This document shows positions 31,537 to 45,086 of a stretch of DNA of 64,000 bases, piece by piece. Under the pieces are notes generated by a model, which saw only the letters and a program-made list of their open reading frames with translations, did no database searches and was not told where the DNA came from. Origin of the DNA: Epiperipatus broadwayi (Eukaryota > Onychophora > Udeonychophora > Euonychophora > Peripatidae); contig JAQFVV010000021.1 in assembly GCA_028023455.1 (NCBI GenBank), positions 2,152,001 to 2,216,000 on the forward strand, given 5' to 3'. Both the position numbers and the translations under genes were made by a program. How positions within the stretch are numbered: position 1 is the first letter of the stretch; the number at the start of each line of letters is the position of its first letter.

Positions 31537-34500
31537 AACCTAGTGTTATTGACACTTGGTTTATTTGGCATTGTTTCCACAGGAAAACAATGCTATCCTT
31601 TTTTAGAAAATAAAAAAATAAAATAGTAATAATATTAAGTGATTAATAAAGTATGCTATTTACTCACTGTAACGTGTTTTAAGCAAATAACTAAAAATTT
31701 TTGGTAATCCAATGTCATTTTGAAGAAGAGCATGAATAATTTAATGAAAATATTAACAATAAGAGCAATTTAATATAGTATAAAAGCACATATTATAAAC
31801 AGTAATTGATTTTGGATGGGTAGAGGGGGAGAGTAGAAGAGTATCTTATCATACAGCACAATAACTTCTGGTAGTTTTGAAATTATTTTAGATAATAATG
31901 TATACAGAAATATACACCACTAATAAGCATTGTTAGTTAAAGATATTTATTATTTTTCATTATTTGTCAAATTACTTGGTAATCCATTTAAATTATACGG
32001 AAAAATATAACTGTAATAAGTTTTTTTTTTCCTTTCTTTTGTTTATGTTATAATTAAATGATTATTTTTCTGTAAGAGGTCGCTAAAAGAAGACCGCCAA
32101 AATTTGAAGAAAGTTTAGTCTGACTATAGTTTTACAAGGAGGAAGCAGTACTGAAATTCGGTAACAAATTTTTTATTATTTTTTAATTGCAGAAATAAAT
32201 ATAAGTCCAGTAAATTTTTAATAATATCATGCGTTGCTAATCCTATTTGATAAGATATTCTGTTTTCTGGTGCCATCTACCTATTTTAAAGCTTTTTATA
32301 CGCAAAAATGTACTATCTTATGCTAAAGTTCAAAATGACCGTATTAACTACAGCAATCACGGAAAGTGTCATTATATTTAAAACAAGTACTATAAGTAAT
32401 TTCCATGAAATAATCAATGATTTGTTAACTTTACCTTATTTAATTATCTTTTCGTGGTATAAAAGAAAATTTATAATTTAAAAGACATATTATAAAAGCC
32501 AAGGAAAGTTAACTAGAAAATTTAGCGCTCTTTCTAAAAGAAATTGTCTGCTTTGAAAAACAATGTAAGTTCCCCACATTAAAATATGTTTTATTCACTG
32601 AAAATTATCTAGAAATAATATTAATGATAAAGGATATTTACTTATGCACCTGTATATTTTTTAAAAAAGAAAATATAAATTTTCTCAAGGCAAATATCAG
32701 AAAATTTGTATGTGTGCATTTTACGGAGAATTCATTATTAAAGAAAAATTATAATTCCTAGAGTAGGAATAAAAACTACAAACATTGGTGACTTAATTAT
32801 AACCTTAATATAATATGTTATATTATACATCAACTGGAGTCATTAAAACTTTAGATCTACGTAAGTCAGCTGCAGTCCTTATAATAATATTATTTTGGAA
32901 AATTCGCGCATTAGTTTTTTTTTCTAAGCCAGCTAGCTAAAAATGATACGTATCGCCAATAGTAAAAAGAAGAGAATTGTATATGTGATCGTCTATTGTC
33001 AAATATTCGTCATGTTAAAATATGTATTGTTTTCTTGGATCCCAAAAATTATATCAGTTAATTCAAGGAAGAGTTAACATCCAATGCTGCTATGTTGTCT
33101 TTGCCTAATTTATTAATTGCACCAGAATGGAGGCATTTTTTTTATATAAATAAAATAATAAAATGTGTTTCTTATTTTAAATTTGCTTCGTGAACTACGA
33201 ACGGATCAAGTTCTTCATCTAGATAAATTGCCCAACGGAAAAACATTTTTCTAGTGAGATAATAATCACTTGTTAAGTAATGATTTTTTTTTTTTACTAA
33301 TTTGTAAAATTATGTGTATTTTTTTTTTATATCAACAGGTTAAAGGCTGTATAATCAAGTAATATTTAAATGACCTTGTAATCATAAAGGTATGTTTTCA
33401 TATACTTATTCTAGGTTAAATTTATATTCGACATGAAAAAAATTTTTTTTTTATAAAATGTGTTTACTTATGATATGCATTATGGGTATAAATTTATATG
33501 TTAGATGCGTAAAAGAAGAAAAATTCAGATACTTAATAGGTAAAATATCCAGTTAAAATTATCAGAAGTAATTAAAGAGAAGTGCTATACAGGATATTAC
33601 TTATTTAAAGTTTGAAACAAATTTATACTATGTTAATTGCGGAACTTATTCCCAATTATTCTTTATTAACGCATTCACTTAATTTAGTTCAAGATACTAT
33701 ACTACCAATTACTTGTTGAATGTTTCTTTGGCAAAGGTGAAAATTATTATGGTTTATTCTGTGTTATCCATTGATTTCAGACATTGATCTAAATATACCC
33801 CGGAACATAAATTTAGTGTAATTAGTGTAATTGCTTGTCTTGCCCCGATATAGCATCAGTATATGATTAATATTTGCATTAGTAATAATTGTAAGGTATC
33901 TATTTTGTGGGATGGAAAATGATCTCCCCAAAAGCTTTATTTTCCATGAGGGGAATAGATAAATCTAGTATTCGGGTATGTTTATTACCCAAGTGATCGC
34001 TTCTCAGAGATAGGACGATTAGTAATTTATATCGTATTTAGTGTATTTCATTTGTTAAGATCCCAGGAGAGGATTATATTTGGTGTGTGTTCCTATTATG
34101 CCCAAGTAAGAGGCAAGGACCCACCAAACTATTTTAATGTAGTAGTTAATTCTACAGACCTTCAGTGTTATTCCATATTCCTCATGAGAAAATAGAGATA
34201 ATTCCACCACGGAAGGTGTTGAATATTGTGTTTTGTTTAGAAAGTTATGGCAAGATAACGGGTATATTGGAGGTTAATTCCTCAAGATCCATTTAGTAAA
34301 AATAGCATGCTAGTATATATGATCAATGTCTGGATTGTGCGGCGGAATAGTGCTGGTAATCCACACGTAAGTCAATGGAGAGAGGAAGTTTAAAATTGCG
34401 TGATTTAGAAATTTTTGTTTGCCAATGGAGGGTTCAAATACTAGGTTTAATTCGGGTTAATGATTAATTAGCACTCACAATATAACTTATACTGAGGAAT

Positions 34501-36074
34501 ACAATGTGTATAACAACTTCAGTTGTTATTAAGGTAAATATTAAAATAATAAGTGTAACTTCTGATAAATAACCCATAAATTATAATAAGTTATCTAAAT
34601 AAAAACTATCATTTAATTAAATGATATGATAATAAAAATCGTTTGTACGCATTGCCTAGAATTAGATTATTTTTATTTTAAAACAAATAGTTAGTTAATA
34701 AAGTTAAGCAGCCGTTCATATAAGATACACTAAATGGATGAGTTAATGTATCGATAATAATATTTATTTTGTTATATTCAATTTGCATAAATGTAAAAAG
34801 AAGATGAAGAAGTAATTCGAATCCAGGTCTAAGAGTATAGACGAATTAATGTTAGTTATATTTTGTTTTATCCATATGGGATCGAATAAATTGTATATGT
34901 TTGTTTATTATGTTAATCATAAAGGATAGTTTTGTTAAACTGTAATAATAAATTATAATCTTGTTAAAATTTAATAATAAATTATAGTCTTGTTACAAGT
35001 TGTTTTGAGTCATTTTTCTTGTGTGCTAAATAAAAGTATATTCGCATAATACTTGCAATACTTTCTTGAGTCCGAAATCATTTATGAAATCTTAATATTC
35101 AATACACCAGATAGACAATTGTAAGCAGATCAGAATATTTCATTATATTTTAATTTAATAAGAATTATTTATGGAATTGAAAACTTCAGACCAAGACATT
35201 TTATTTTATGTGTGTGTAAAATCACTTTATTCCCAAACTAGTAAGTTTTGGTTGCACAGTGTTAAGTACATCTTTAAGTGAAGTGTCTAAGTAATAAATC
35301 TTAGTGAAATTATTGTGTTGTTATGGATAATGGAAGGACACAAAAGCACCCTTGTCTTTTCATCATTCCGACTGAGATTCTGGATTAAAATGGCTGTATT
35401 ATTCAAAATTATGCGTTGTTATTGAATATGGTTATCATCTCGTTAAATATTATAATAGTTGATATGTGGATGAAGACACCTGGAATTTAAGTAAAGTAAA
35501 TGTTTCCTATAGCCGACCAGAATGTCAGTCATATGTGACAACACAATCCTGCCGAGCATTTTTCTTTAAAAATAACAGAGAACCCTGAGATTAGTGTCAT
35601 TATTATAAGTGCTCTTAAATTAAAAATTGATTCATTATGATCAATATTACAAGCGTGGCATGGCTTAAGAGATTGAAACTTCTGATTGTATAATAATAAA
35701 ATATTGAGATTATATTGGCAAATTAATGAATGTTTTATTTTAGTCAGTAATACTAACAATGACATGAAATCATCATCATCATTGTCGAACAGTGCAAGTA
35801 CTTACAGCTCAGAGAATGTGTTTTGGATAGAGAAAGAATGTTAGTTTATTTTTTTTTAATTTATTTTATTAATGATAATTTTTTTTTATTCTATCTCTGT
35901 CTGAACTGCATATCGCTGTAGCTGAATTATTATAACTAACCTAACGTCCAGCTATATTAGGTAATATAGGGTTTGCTACCCGAATCTTTAATAGAAGCGT
36001 TTAGGCTTTCCGAATTCTCTTTATTGAATTCGCTCATTTATTTTAATAGAAGTCTTTGTTCTTTTACTAGGTTA

Positions 36075-36075
<1 letters not shown>
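31534..36075. other. Long unassigned AT-rich region
   Basis: About 4.5 kb without a recognised gene, tRNA-like box, HHR core or family 1 copy. The part at 33760-34450 is less A/T-extreme and has few simple repeats; it could be unique host sequence such as intron. A short duplicated TTAATAATAAATTATA-type segment lies near 34945-34985. All open frames are short. Confidence 0.5.
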
Positions 36076-36076
<1 letters not shown>

Positions 36077-36114
<38 letters not shown>

Positions 36115-36115
36115 T

Positions 36116-36159
<44 letters not shown>
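36077..36159. repeat. (TA)n microsatellite, interrupted
   Basis: TA runs at 36077-36110 and 36121-36159, separated by GTATTTATAT. Confidence 0.95.
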
Positions 36160-36163
<4 letters not shown>

Positions 36164-36499
36164 CAAATACATGTATATTGTGTATACTAAACTTAATGTA
36201 ATTAGCAGTGACTTGAATTCAGACTTCTAAGTGGAACTGGGGTGATGGAAAGTCTTCATCAACCCCAAGTAAACACAAAATCAATAATTTGAAAAATCAT
36301 CTATAAGTAAATATTTAAAGATATAAGAGTATGAGATTAGAGAATTTCTGAAAACATTGAGAGATCAGCCAGCTACTAAAAAGAGCAACTAAAATATACA
36401 TCAATTATATAAATTCAACCAGCATTGTAATAAGTCAAAGTAAGTATAAGTAAATATTAAGAGAATCATCCATCATCATCATTAATAGGAATAAACAAA

Positions 36500-36655
36500 T
36501 TAGTACAATAAATCAACAGTCTATCTTGTGGATGGATTTGAATGATAAAAAATATAAATCAGCAGTCAATCTTGTGACTGGATCGGAAAATGGGTCTTCT
36601 TTAGACCAGGCTAACTACTGAGCCTTTGCCAGCTTGGGCAATTATTTAAACATAA
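36500..36655 (-). repeat. Possible tRNA-like SINE fragment with short duplication
   Basis: ATCAACAGTCTATCTTGTGG and ATCAGCAGTCAATCTTGTGA repeat about 50 bp apart. The minus strand at 36585-36645 reads GGCTCAGTAGTTAGC, A box-like, but the B box is poor. Confidence 0.35.
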
Positions 36656-39180
36656 CTTGGATGCACCATTTAAGTTCCCATCCATTAAAATACACAATAA
36701 TCAGAAGTCAAAACAATAATGCTGGGATATTAAAGCATGCTCATCATCATCAATGCTCAGGCCACTTGTACTGGCCAACTATAAACTTAAATTTTTAATA
36801 AAGACTAAAGTAAAATAAAAAATAATAGTGCATGGGCTTTAAAGAGTATCCTCTTTTGCACCAACCAAGATGATGATTCATCATCTCTGGATGCTCAAAG
36901 CACTAAACACATTTCCATTTATCCGTGTCTGAATCTAGCTCAGAGAACACAAGATCTATTACTGTATGTGACCAAGATATGAGGAATACAATTTTTAACA
37001 ATTAAATACAAGTTTATTAATAACAATAAAATAAAAATAAATGATATTTAAGGTCTTATAGGATAAAGCTCTGATTTTGAAAAGTATACAAAATTATATC
37101 CACAACTAAAGTTATTACATGGTTTTACAATATTTCTCAATTAGATTCTATAAACGCATCAACGGGCGTTTTATAACATATGATGACATTTCAATTAAAC
37201 AAAATAATTATTACATTTGTAATTTACATAATTACTATTCAAAATTTAAATTGTTACATTAATTTACAAAAAGTATAATAAAATATATTCAAATTATTAC
37301 TATGGTTTACATATATATGCGCACAGACATATATATATATATATATAATATTCAATAACATAAATGATTAAAATTTGCATATGTGTCCTAGTTGACAAGC
37401 ATTGACATATATGTGCACACAGATTATTTATAAATTTAATTTTGTCAAACAATAAATAGTAATTTTTATAATTAATAATTTCCTTTTGAATATACATAAA
37501 ATTTACATATTTAATCAATATAAAAAAGAACACTTTATCGAATTCTATTACAGGTTTCTTTATTCTCTCTCTCTCTCTCTCTCTTTTTTAAATATAGTCA
37601 ATTTTTGAGAGATTAGAAAACTTTTTTATCAAGTTATCCCTTAACTAATTATAAACGTTTTTAATTTTAAAAGTATAGATTTAAAATGTCTTCCCAAATG
37701 AATTACTTAAAAACAATTCTCTTTTGTATACACATTTATCTGTGCTTCTCTTCCTATATGTAGACACATCAGCATACATATAACTACTTCTTTAATCAAC
37801 TGGTGTTTTCTCTTGGGCAAGTTGTTTTATTTGGTCAATCTGGGCAATTGTCATCATCAGGTAAAAGTACATAATTCAGGTATGGTTGGCTTTTTTTTCC
37901 TTCTGTGGTCAGTTCCACTTATACTTGGTTTTTGTAAGTTTCAGGTCAGCAAGCTGTTTTCCAGACACTTTTAAGGCTATGAATTACAAAGAATCTTGAC
38001 CCATTTCCTCCATGTAATTTCAAACTCCACCGGTGAACTGAAGCAGCCACTTCCTTGCATTCTTACATCTCCAGGGCAGTTCTTCTTATAATTATACTAG
38101 CCATCTTTGCACCTAGTTTTACTATGGCCATTTTCTGTTACAGTTACCAACTCTTCACAAAATACTTGAGCCACCATTACAGCTAGCTCTTCTGCTAACT
38201 CTTATAAAACTGAAAGCCAAAACTGTTCTCTTCAAAATCACTATCCAGACTGGCTGATATTTTTTATCAGCTCTTTTTATAAAATCATCTGAGGTGTTAT
38301 AACAATACCTTGATTAAAAACAGAATTTTATTTTTATCTCTCTAATCCCTTGGAATCTGTATACATGTTTTTACTTAGGGGATTTTTAATAGATAAAAAA
38401 TTTGTTTAATTAATTAAAAAATTCCAAAAATAAGTATGGTGTTTTTACATTTCAAAATCAGAATAATAATAATAATAATACAATATTTATATTTATCCAC
38501 ACCTTTTAAAAGTTTAATTTATAAAAAAATATTTTAAATCAGAGTTATTATTTATTTATTTCTATTTCAGTTAATGTAGAAAATATCTACTATAATTTTT
38601 ATCTGTGTTTTTTTCTACTTTTCCTTTATTTTACGTATATATATGCACATACGCTATATTAGGGTATGCTATGTAAGCCAGCTGGTTACTATATATATAT
38701 AACTTAATAAAGAATAATCAATAACTCCCCTCACAAGGTTTTTATAACCATTTTGTTTTGTGGTAAATATTTTAGTGTTTTATATGGTGTTTATACTCAT
38801 AAAAAATGTCATTCAGATGAAATTGGACCAACAAATAAATACTTGTCTGATGATTTTGTTTTAAAATTTTAACATCCTAAAAAAATTGCTAATTTCTTAA
38901 AAGAAAATTAATGGCCTATTTTCATGAATGACTTTCTGAGTCAATCATTATGTTGTTTAGGAGATCTCTTTATGATCAAAAAGAAAAAAGTTATGAATCT
39001 AAACCCTAATTTTAATTAAGAATAAACATTATCTTCTTTAAAGCTTAGATTTGTTCTTTAGTTGAATAACATATTGGCTTATATATACAGTATTTCCAAT
39101 TCTAGACCAAATTATTAGAAACTTTTTTATTACTGTTGTGGATGTTGTAAACCTATATTGTAATTAAACTAGAATCACCA
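36656..39180. other. Unassigned AT-rich region
   Basis: Contains a short (CT)n at about 37564-37583 and an HHR-like string near 37820-37862 that fails on inspection. No gene seen. Confidence 0.45.
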
Positions 39181-39184
39181 GATG

Positions 39185-39535
39185 TGTTTTAGCATAATGA
39201 TAAGATGATAAATTTGGAGACTTATACTTTTTCTATAAAGTTCAGCCTATGATTTCTGGTGTCCCAATAGCACATGACCTCACAAGCAATTAATCATATA
39301 TATATATTGTGTGTGTGTAGTCATAATGGTAATGCTAGGCTTATAAATGTGAGATGTAAATCTTCTGGATAAAGCTCAACCTATCATAGCAAATGATCTC
39401 ACAAGCAATTAAACATACTGCAATGATAATGGTAAGGTGATAAACTCAAGATTTAAACCTTCTGAATACAGCTCAACGTCCCATTTCTGAAGCTCCAATA
39501 GCACATGACCTTACAAGCAATTAATCATATAAAAT
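39185..39535 (+). repeat. SINE-like unit in three tandem copies
   Basis: Each unit has ATAATGATAAGATGATAAAT or a variant, then AAAGTTCAGCC / AAAGCTCAACC / ACAGCTCAACG, and ends in ACATGACCTCACAAGCAATT followed by AATCATA or AAACATA. Unit length is about 100-130 bp. (TA)n and (TG)n lie after the first. The end resembles the AAGCAATAAA module of the other SINE pieces. Confidence 0.6.
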
Positions 39536-40190
39536 GCCTCGTGTCTATTTACTATACTTTTTTTAAACTCTTAAAACTTTGTAAATGAAATTAAAATATG
39601 AATAGATTAAATTACTATTTTGAAGATTTTGTATATAATTATTAAATCACGTGGGATCTTGCATAAGAAAAAGAAAAGCGTCATTTATTAGTCAACAAAA
39701 CAAAATGTATTTTGCAGGTAGTTGGATGTTAAATAGATAATAAATTTAGACATCAACAATTTGCAAAACAATATTGAAGTTTAACCTTACTTTTTTCTCT
39801 CAGTATCGTTCCATGTAATATAATAATTATTTTCATTTCATTCATATATTGTATAGCAAAATGTAACTTTAAATGCATAAAATATATTGATATATGGTGA
39901 TAGAATATATGCCTGACATGTTCATGACTGGGCTCAAATTTTGACTAGATTATTTTTATGTTTAAACCAGTTTTAGAATTTTATTTTCAGTTAACTGTCC
40001 AATGTTGATTGATGAATAGGTGAGAGAGAAAACTGTTCAATCCCATACAGTCATAAATGATAAGCCTAATTAATAATATTTTTTTCAGAGTTCTTCTATA
40101 TGGAATTATTAGACAGATATTTGATCTTCAATGGGATATTTATTTTTATTTTATCTTATTTTACTATAATACTCATTTTTATTACTAAAA
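39536..40190. other. AT-rich DNA, nothing recognised
   Basis: No feature seen. Confidence 0.45.
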
Positions 40191-40194
40191 TAGT

Positions 40195-40385
40195 AATTAG
40201 AGGGGATTTGAATACAGACTTTTAAGCTTCCTTGAGCTTTTCACTCCATCCTAAATAACTAATGCACATGACCACATACGTGCAATCTTTTTCACATGCG
40301 TGTGGTCATGTGTATTGGTTATATAAAATATAGTGAATATCTAAAAGAAGCTTGAAAGTCTGTGTTCAAATGTTCTTTAATTAGA
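40195..40385. mobile_element. Family 1 remnant, inverted, without hammerhead
   Basis: GATTTGAATACAGACTTTTA mirrors AAGTCTGTGTTCAAAT, and CACATGACCACATACGTG mirrors CGTGTGGTCATGTG. The arms are only the outer part of family 1. The HHR region was lost at the centre. Confidence 0.65.
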
Positions 40386-40559
40386 CCTAAAGTTCAGTAC
40401 AGCCATTATACTTGTAGTCAAATATTACTAAAATAGTAATAAAACTAAATATTTAACTAATAATAGTACTCATACTCCTAAATAATAGCTACAATTTTAA
40501 GTAGACTTTTGCTTTCATGTTGCTATTGTGTTGTTGTTTTTTTTTCAGTGATGAAATGT

Positions 40560-40865
40560 TTATTCATCAACAACGACAACAACAAAAAAAAAACAGATGC
40601 AGTAAGATAAATTGAAATTTCAGAAGCAACATGGTAAGAGGGAAGGATGCATGTAAAAAGGGAATGGGAAGTGAAAAGGGGAAATGGTGTGTAGTACAGG
40701 CCAGTCCGAAATGCATGTCTTCGTGATTGAGTCCTATGACAGAGGCTGAGAGGATGGGAGTTGGAGGATTGCCCAAGTGTCTGTGAGGAGTGGAGGTGGG
40801 GCTAGTTTGGTATCTCGGGTTTTGAGAGTGCGAATTAGGTTCAAGAGATTTTGATTGACTGAATG
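40560..40865. other. Less AT-rich island, unassigned
   Basis: A purine-rich block (GGAAGTGAAAAGGGGAAATG, GGCTGAGAGGATGGGAGTTG) stands out from its surroundings. It begins beside a T/A-rich palindromic stretch at 40530-40592. Frames on either strand are short (69 aa on minus). It could be part of a processed transcript or an unknown repeat. Confidence 0.35.
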
Positions 40866-41414
40866 TACTCTCTGGTTTTCCTAAAAAAAAAAAGCTACTT
40901 CTGTCTTAATGTCGTCATTCTTACTTTCAAGAACTTTCGTTTAATAGGTATAATACCGATACATATTACAAAACATATTTCTTATTAGAAGATTATATGA
41001 ATGTTTTCTTATTCTCTTCTACTTGGAAAAAAATATATATTTAAAAAAGGGTTTCTAACACTTTGCATGTGTATATGAACGTGGGTAATGATGTGTTCAT
41101 GTTTAAATGTGCAAACTTTATCTATGATAACGAATTAAAACAGGCATATCACCTTTTCTAAACCGGAGCATTAAAACTATTGAAAAAAAAAACGTAATCA
41201 GTGCGGTATTCTCACTCTCTCTCTCTCTCTTTTTAAAATCAAAGGACTGTATGCATTTTATTAAGTTTCACTACAGCTCTATTTTTAAAAGTAAATTTAT
41301 TTTTACAAATCTGTTTTGCTAAATTACACTTTTTGGTTTGGTGGAAGACCAGATATTTGCTGAAACGCATATATGTGTTAATAAATAATATCATCTGTTT
41401 ATTTGTTTATCTAA
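40866..41414. other. AT-rich DNA, nothing recognised
   Basis: Short (CT)n at 41213-41232; otherwise nothing. Confidence 0.45.
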
Positions 41415-41830
<416 letters not shown>

Positions 41831-42930
41831 AAAAATAGAAAGAATATTTAATATTTTATATGTTTTATTTAGGACAGAGGTTTCTCCAGTATCCCCTTTC
41901 TCCTGACTGGGAACAGGGCCTTCCAATTGATGGGAAGTAAGAGCTGGTTATACTATGAGTCAGAAAATTTTTTAAAAAATTTAGTGCCTTCATCGAACCC
42001 AAGTCGTGAATATGTACGCAGATATATCACTACTATATCAAAAGACTTTTACAGAAATATGAAAAGTAAAAGAAAAATTCGGACTCTGGTTAGAACCTAA
42101 AATTTTATCTAGCTGTGGTTTAAACTCAGGTTACAGGCATAAAGACACATATACCACCACTATGTCATAAGTCTTTTACTGAAACACCATATATTTAATT
42201 GAATAATATGCTAAATACATGAATGATCAATATTTTTTTCTGATAAAAGGTTACATTTATAAAAAAATTGAATCTTTAAAATAAAAATATTTTTACTTCA
42301 AATTTAGATTTAATTAAAAAGATAAATCAATAATTTCGTGTGCTTTTTTTAAAAAAAAAAAAAACAAGAAATCTGACACCTTTCAATTAGACTAATCAAT
42401 TCACAAAAACTACCTTAACACTCTATTAGAACACGTGAAATTTAACAAAACAGATCAATATTTAAAGAAAAAAATCACTAACAATTGCCAATATTTGATA
42501 TAATATTTTAACCAGAATTAATGCTATGGTCAAAAAAGAATAAAAGGAAGCCGATAATAACTTTTTTTATATATAGTGGCAAGAACATGTACGCCCTAAT
42601 CAAGTACTAGGTTTGATCCCTAGTTGACTTATATTTGAAATAATTTTCTACCAGATATACAACTTTGGAGTAGGGGGGGCAAAACCTTTAACCAAAGCTA
42701 TTAACTATTCAGTACCGGTTGGTAAAATGGATATCTAGCTATTGTTAGTTAAAGCATGCAATAAAATTTAAAAATTTAATTAAATATTCATCAAGTAGGC
42801 CTTTGCATTTCAGTGAAATATTTAAAGATCATTTTATTCTCCTTCTTGTTTTTTTTTTTTTGTTCAATGTAAAGAAATTAATTATAAAATTTCAACTAAT
42901 AAAATGTTCTGATTTTAGGATGTAACCCCT
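41831..42930. other. AT-rich DNA, nothing recognised
   Basis: No gene or repeat recognised. Confidence 0.45.
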
Positions 42931-43065
42931 TGTGTGGTTTAATGGGATTATAGAATTAGCAGACTTCGGACCTTAATGCCTACTAGATCATGCCCAGTTC
43001 TGTCTCTATTGGCGTTAAACCTTCTTATGAATTCTCAAACAATAAAACCAATTTATTATATAATA
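42930..43065 (+). repeat. SINE fragment
   Basis: TGGTTTAATGGGATTATAGA resembles a degraded A-box region; TTCTTATGAATTCTCAAACA with ATAAAACC matches the SINE body/tail module. Confidence 0.5.
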
Positions 43066-43394
43066 AGAGTATTTTTTTTTATCTGAGTTATAAATTCTTA
43101 AATTTATGATTAAATATTTTATAAACATTTTTATATTATTTCATTATACTGAAGTTAGCTCAAGGTGCTCATATTGTTTCTCAGAAAAAGATCTGTTCTA
43201 GCAGCACTTATCTGAAAGTGTGTGATAATAATTTTTCACTCGTAATTGTATATTGAACTACTTTATCATTTAGAATTAATTGTTAAATGTCTTTCGAAAA
43301 AAATATCACACGCTTATTTAAACTTTTTAAATATGTAAACTGCAGTTTAGCCTAAATGCAGTGTTTAAAATAATTATTATTTTTCTTTCTTCTC

Positions 43395-43620
43395 CAGTTG
43401 TTGGTGGTCTGACCAATGACAGTACTAGCATGGAAATCGAACCTTGAACTCTTAGATTCAAGAATACTTTGAAAGAATAGTTTAGTTTGTTAGTGTGTTA
43501 CCTTAAATTTAATAAGAAATTTGTATTTAAATAGTATCATAGCTATCTGTTATGAGCTTGACCTAGGTTTGAATCCCATTTGACTGAGCTTGAAATTTTA
43601 TTCAGCTTCTTTTTAAGCTT
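43395..43620 (+). repeat. tRNA-like pieces related to the PLE tail
   Basis: GTTAGTGTGTTACCTTAAAT near 43489 resembles the sequence after the A box at 2849-2868, and CCTAGGTTTGAATCCC near 43562 is a B box. Just before, 43405-43445 reads GGTCTGACCAATGACAGTAC, the reverse complement of the motif following the B box at 2910-2930. A rearranged copy of the same tRNA-like unit is likely. Confidence 0.45.
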
Positions 43621-43935
43621 AGGATTTAACTTTGACTTAGTCAACTTATCGAATCCATTATGGATTGGTAAAAAAATATTCATCTATTCTTAACTAGAGG
43701 ATTAAACAATGGTAGAAAATCCTCACAATGAGATAATTAGTAAATCTACTAAATAATGTTTTCTTAGTTCCTTTTAATAGGGTATTAAATGAATTCCAGG
43801 CTTATTATATACCTGTGTCTATATATGTAATATATAGGGTATGTGAGCACAGATTTTCACATGACCCACCACTCTCTACTCTATCACATAGCACTGACAT
43901 ACTTGAACACATATATGCTGAAAAGATAAATAATC

Positions 43936-43979
43936 ACCAATATACGTATTTCATGCTAAACCAGCAATCATCAGTTGGT
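43936..43979 (-). ncRNA. Hammerhead ribozyme with intact core, family 1
   Basis: Stem I ACCAA / TTGGT, CTGATGA, stem II TGCT / AGCA around GGTTT, GAA, stem III ATACGTAT (2 bp with loop ACGT, or a dimeric palindrome), cleavage nucleotide A. One of the best preserved copies. Confidence 0.8.
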
Positions 43980-44260
43980 CCAGATTACCATCTCCACACA
44001 TATATGCTATAAATGCTCAGATATATATTAAGATAGCCAATCTTCATACTTTAATGGACAGGCTTCAATCTACTCCAGCCTCCAATTCTTCAATCATCCA
44101 TCCAACTTTGAGCATTCCATCATCAGATTTTCAATTTGATGGATGGTTGAAGAGTTGGAGGGTGAAGTAGATTGAAGCCTGTCCATTAAAGTATGAAGAT
44201 TGGTTATCTTAATATATATCTGAGCACTTATAGCATATATGTGTAGAGATGGTAATCCAG

Positions 44261-44304
44261 ACCAAGTGATGATTGCTGGTTTAGCATGAAATATGTATAT
44301 TGGT
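44261..44304 (+). ncRNA. Hammerhead ribozyme with C3G change, family 1
   Basis: Identical in layout to the left-arm copy with GAA intact, but the core reads GTGATGA. C3 pairs with G8 in the active site, so without a matching G8 change it is predicted inactive. Confidence 0.7.
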
Positions 44305-44666
44305 GATTATTTATTTTTTCAACATATATGTGTTCAAGTGTATCAGTGTTATGGGATAGAGTGAAGAGTGGTGGGTCATGTGAAAGTCTGTGCTCATGTA
44401 CTCTATATATTTAATGGGGTGTTGGAAAAGCCATTGCCATTGGAAGTGATATTTAAAGGCTATTTTGTTTAATTTGAGTTGTTAAGTCACAGAAATAAAG
44501 TGCTGACAGTCATCACATGATTCTGTGCTTAACATAATGCTGTAAAGGAGAAAATTATATTCTACACTAGTGCCATCTGTTGTATGTTTAAGTTATCAGC
44601 AGATAACAAATGGTAATGCTTATTAAATCCTTGGAAGTGCTATTCTGTCTATACTTTCAGGTGTTG

Positions 44667-45086
44667 TCATATGGCCTTTGACAATAAAAACTTGAATATT
44701 GGATCTAGTATGTTAGGAACATAAAATTCAAGAACATTAGATCCAAGTTCAAGGCCCAATGATGAAAACCATAAGGCAAAAGTTAATCTGGGCATTTGAA
44801 TAAGATCCTTGGATATGGATTTAATAAACATATCATTTAGTGCTTGCTGAATAATCAAGCATATAGTAAAATGAAAGCAGTAGAGGAGAATTTTATTTTT
44901 CATGAAATACTTCAGCGTTCTGCTACATGTTTTAATTACTACTTGTTGTTTTTCATTACTTAGATCCATAAGAGATTGACATAAACTGCATGATTTAGTG
45001 CCATGGTAGAGTATAAGACTCAGAAAGATAAGGTGATTTATTCTGCTACTTCTGGTATTCAAACTTCTTATCTTCTCCTGAACCAT
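44667..45086 (-). CDS. Orphan 139-aa open frame, uncertain
   Basis: The longest non-repetitive uninterrupted frame with no recognised family. It runs from an ATG at 45086 and has a mixed, protein-like composition: MDLSNEKQQVVIKTCSRTLK in the middle, a hydrophobic stretch ILLYCFHFTICLIIQQAL, then LWFSSLGLELGSNVLEF near the end. A frame of this length is unusual in DNA this AT-rich but not impossible by chance. No promoter or splice evidence was examined. It lies between a family 1 dimer and featureless DNA, so it could be an exon, a transposon fragment or chance. Confidence 0.25.
   Translation of the reverse strand: MVQEKIRSLNTRSSRINHLIFLSLILYHGTKSCSLCQSLMDLSNEKQQVVIKTCSRTLKYFMKNKILLYCFHFTICLIIQQALNDMFIKSISKDLIQMPRLTFALWFSSLGLELGSNVLEFYVPNILDPIFKFLLSKAI

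Larger units (their letters stand above)
43795..44410. mobile_element. Family 1 repeat as inverted dimer
   Basis: Left half 43800-44110 is mirrored by 44130-44405, with the turn near 44122 (CATCATCAGATTTTCAATTT). The left HHR (43936-43979) reads on minus and the right (44261-44304) on plus, so RNA from either strand could contain one sense ribozyme and one antisense copy. No coding. Confidence 0.85.

Noticed and set aside
37820-37865. Minus-strand CTGATGATGACAATTG, a hammerhead-like start
   Set aside because: The expected GAAA is CAAAT and stem II pairs badly; no stem I partner. Too weak to list as a ribozyme.
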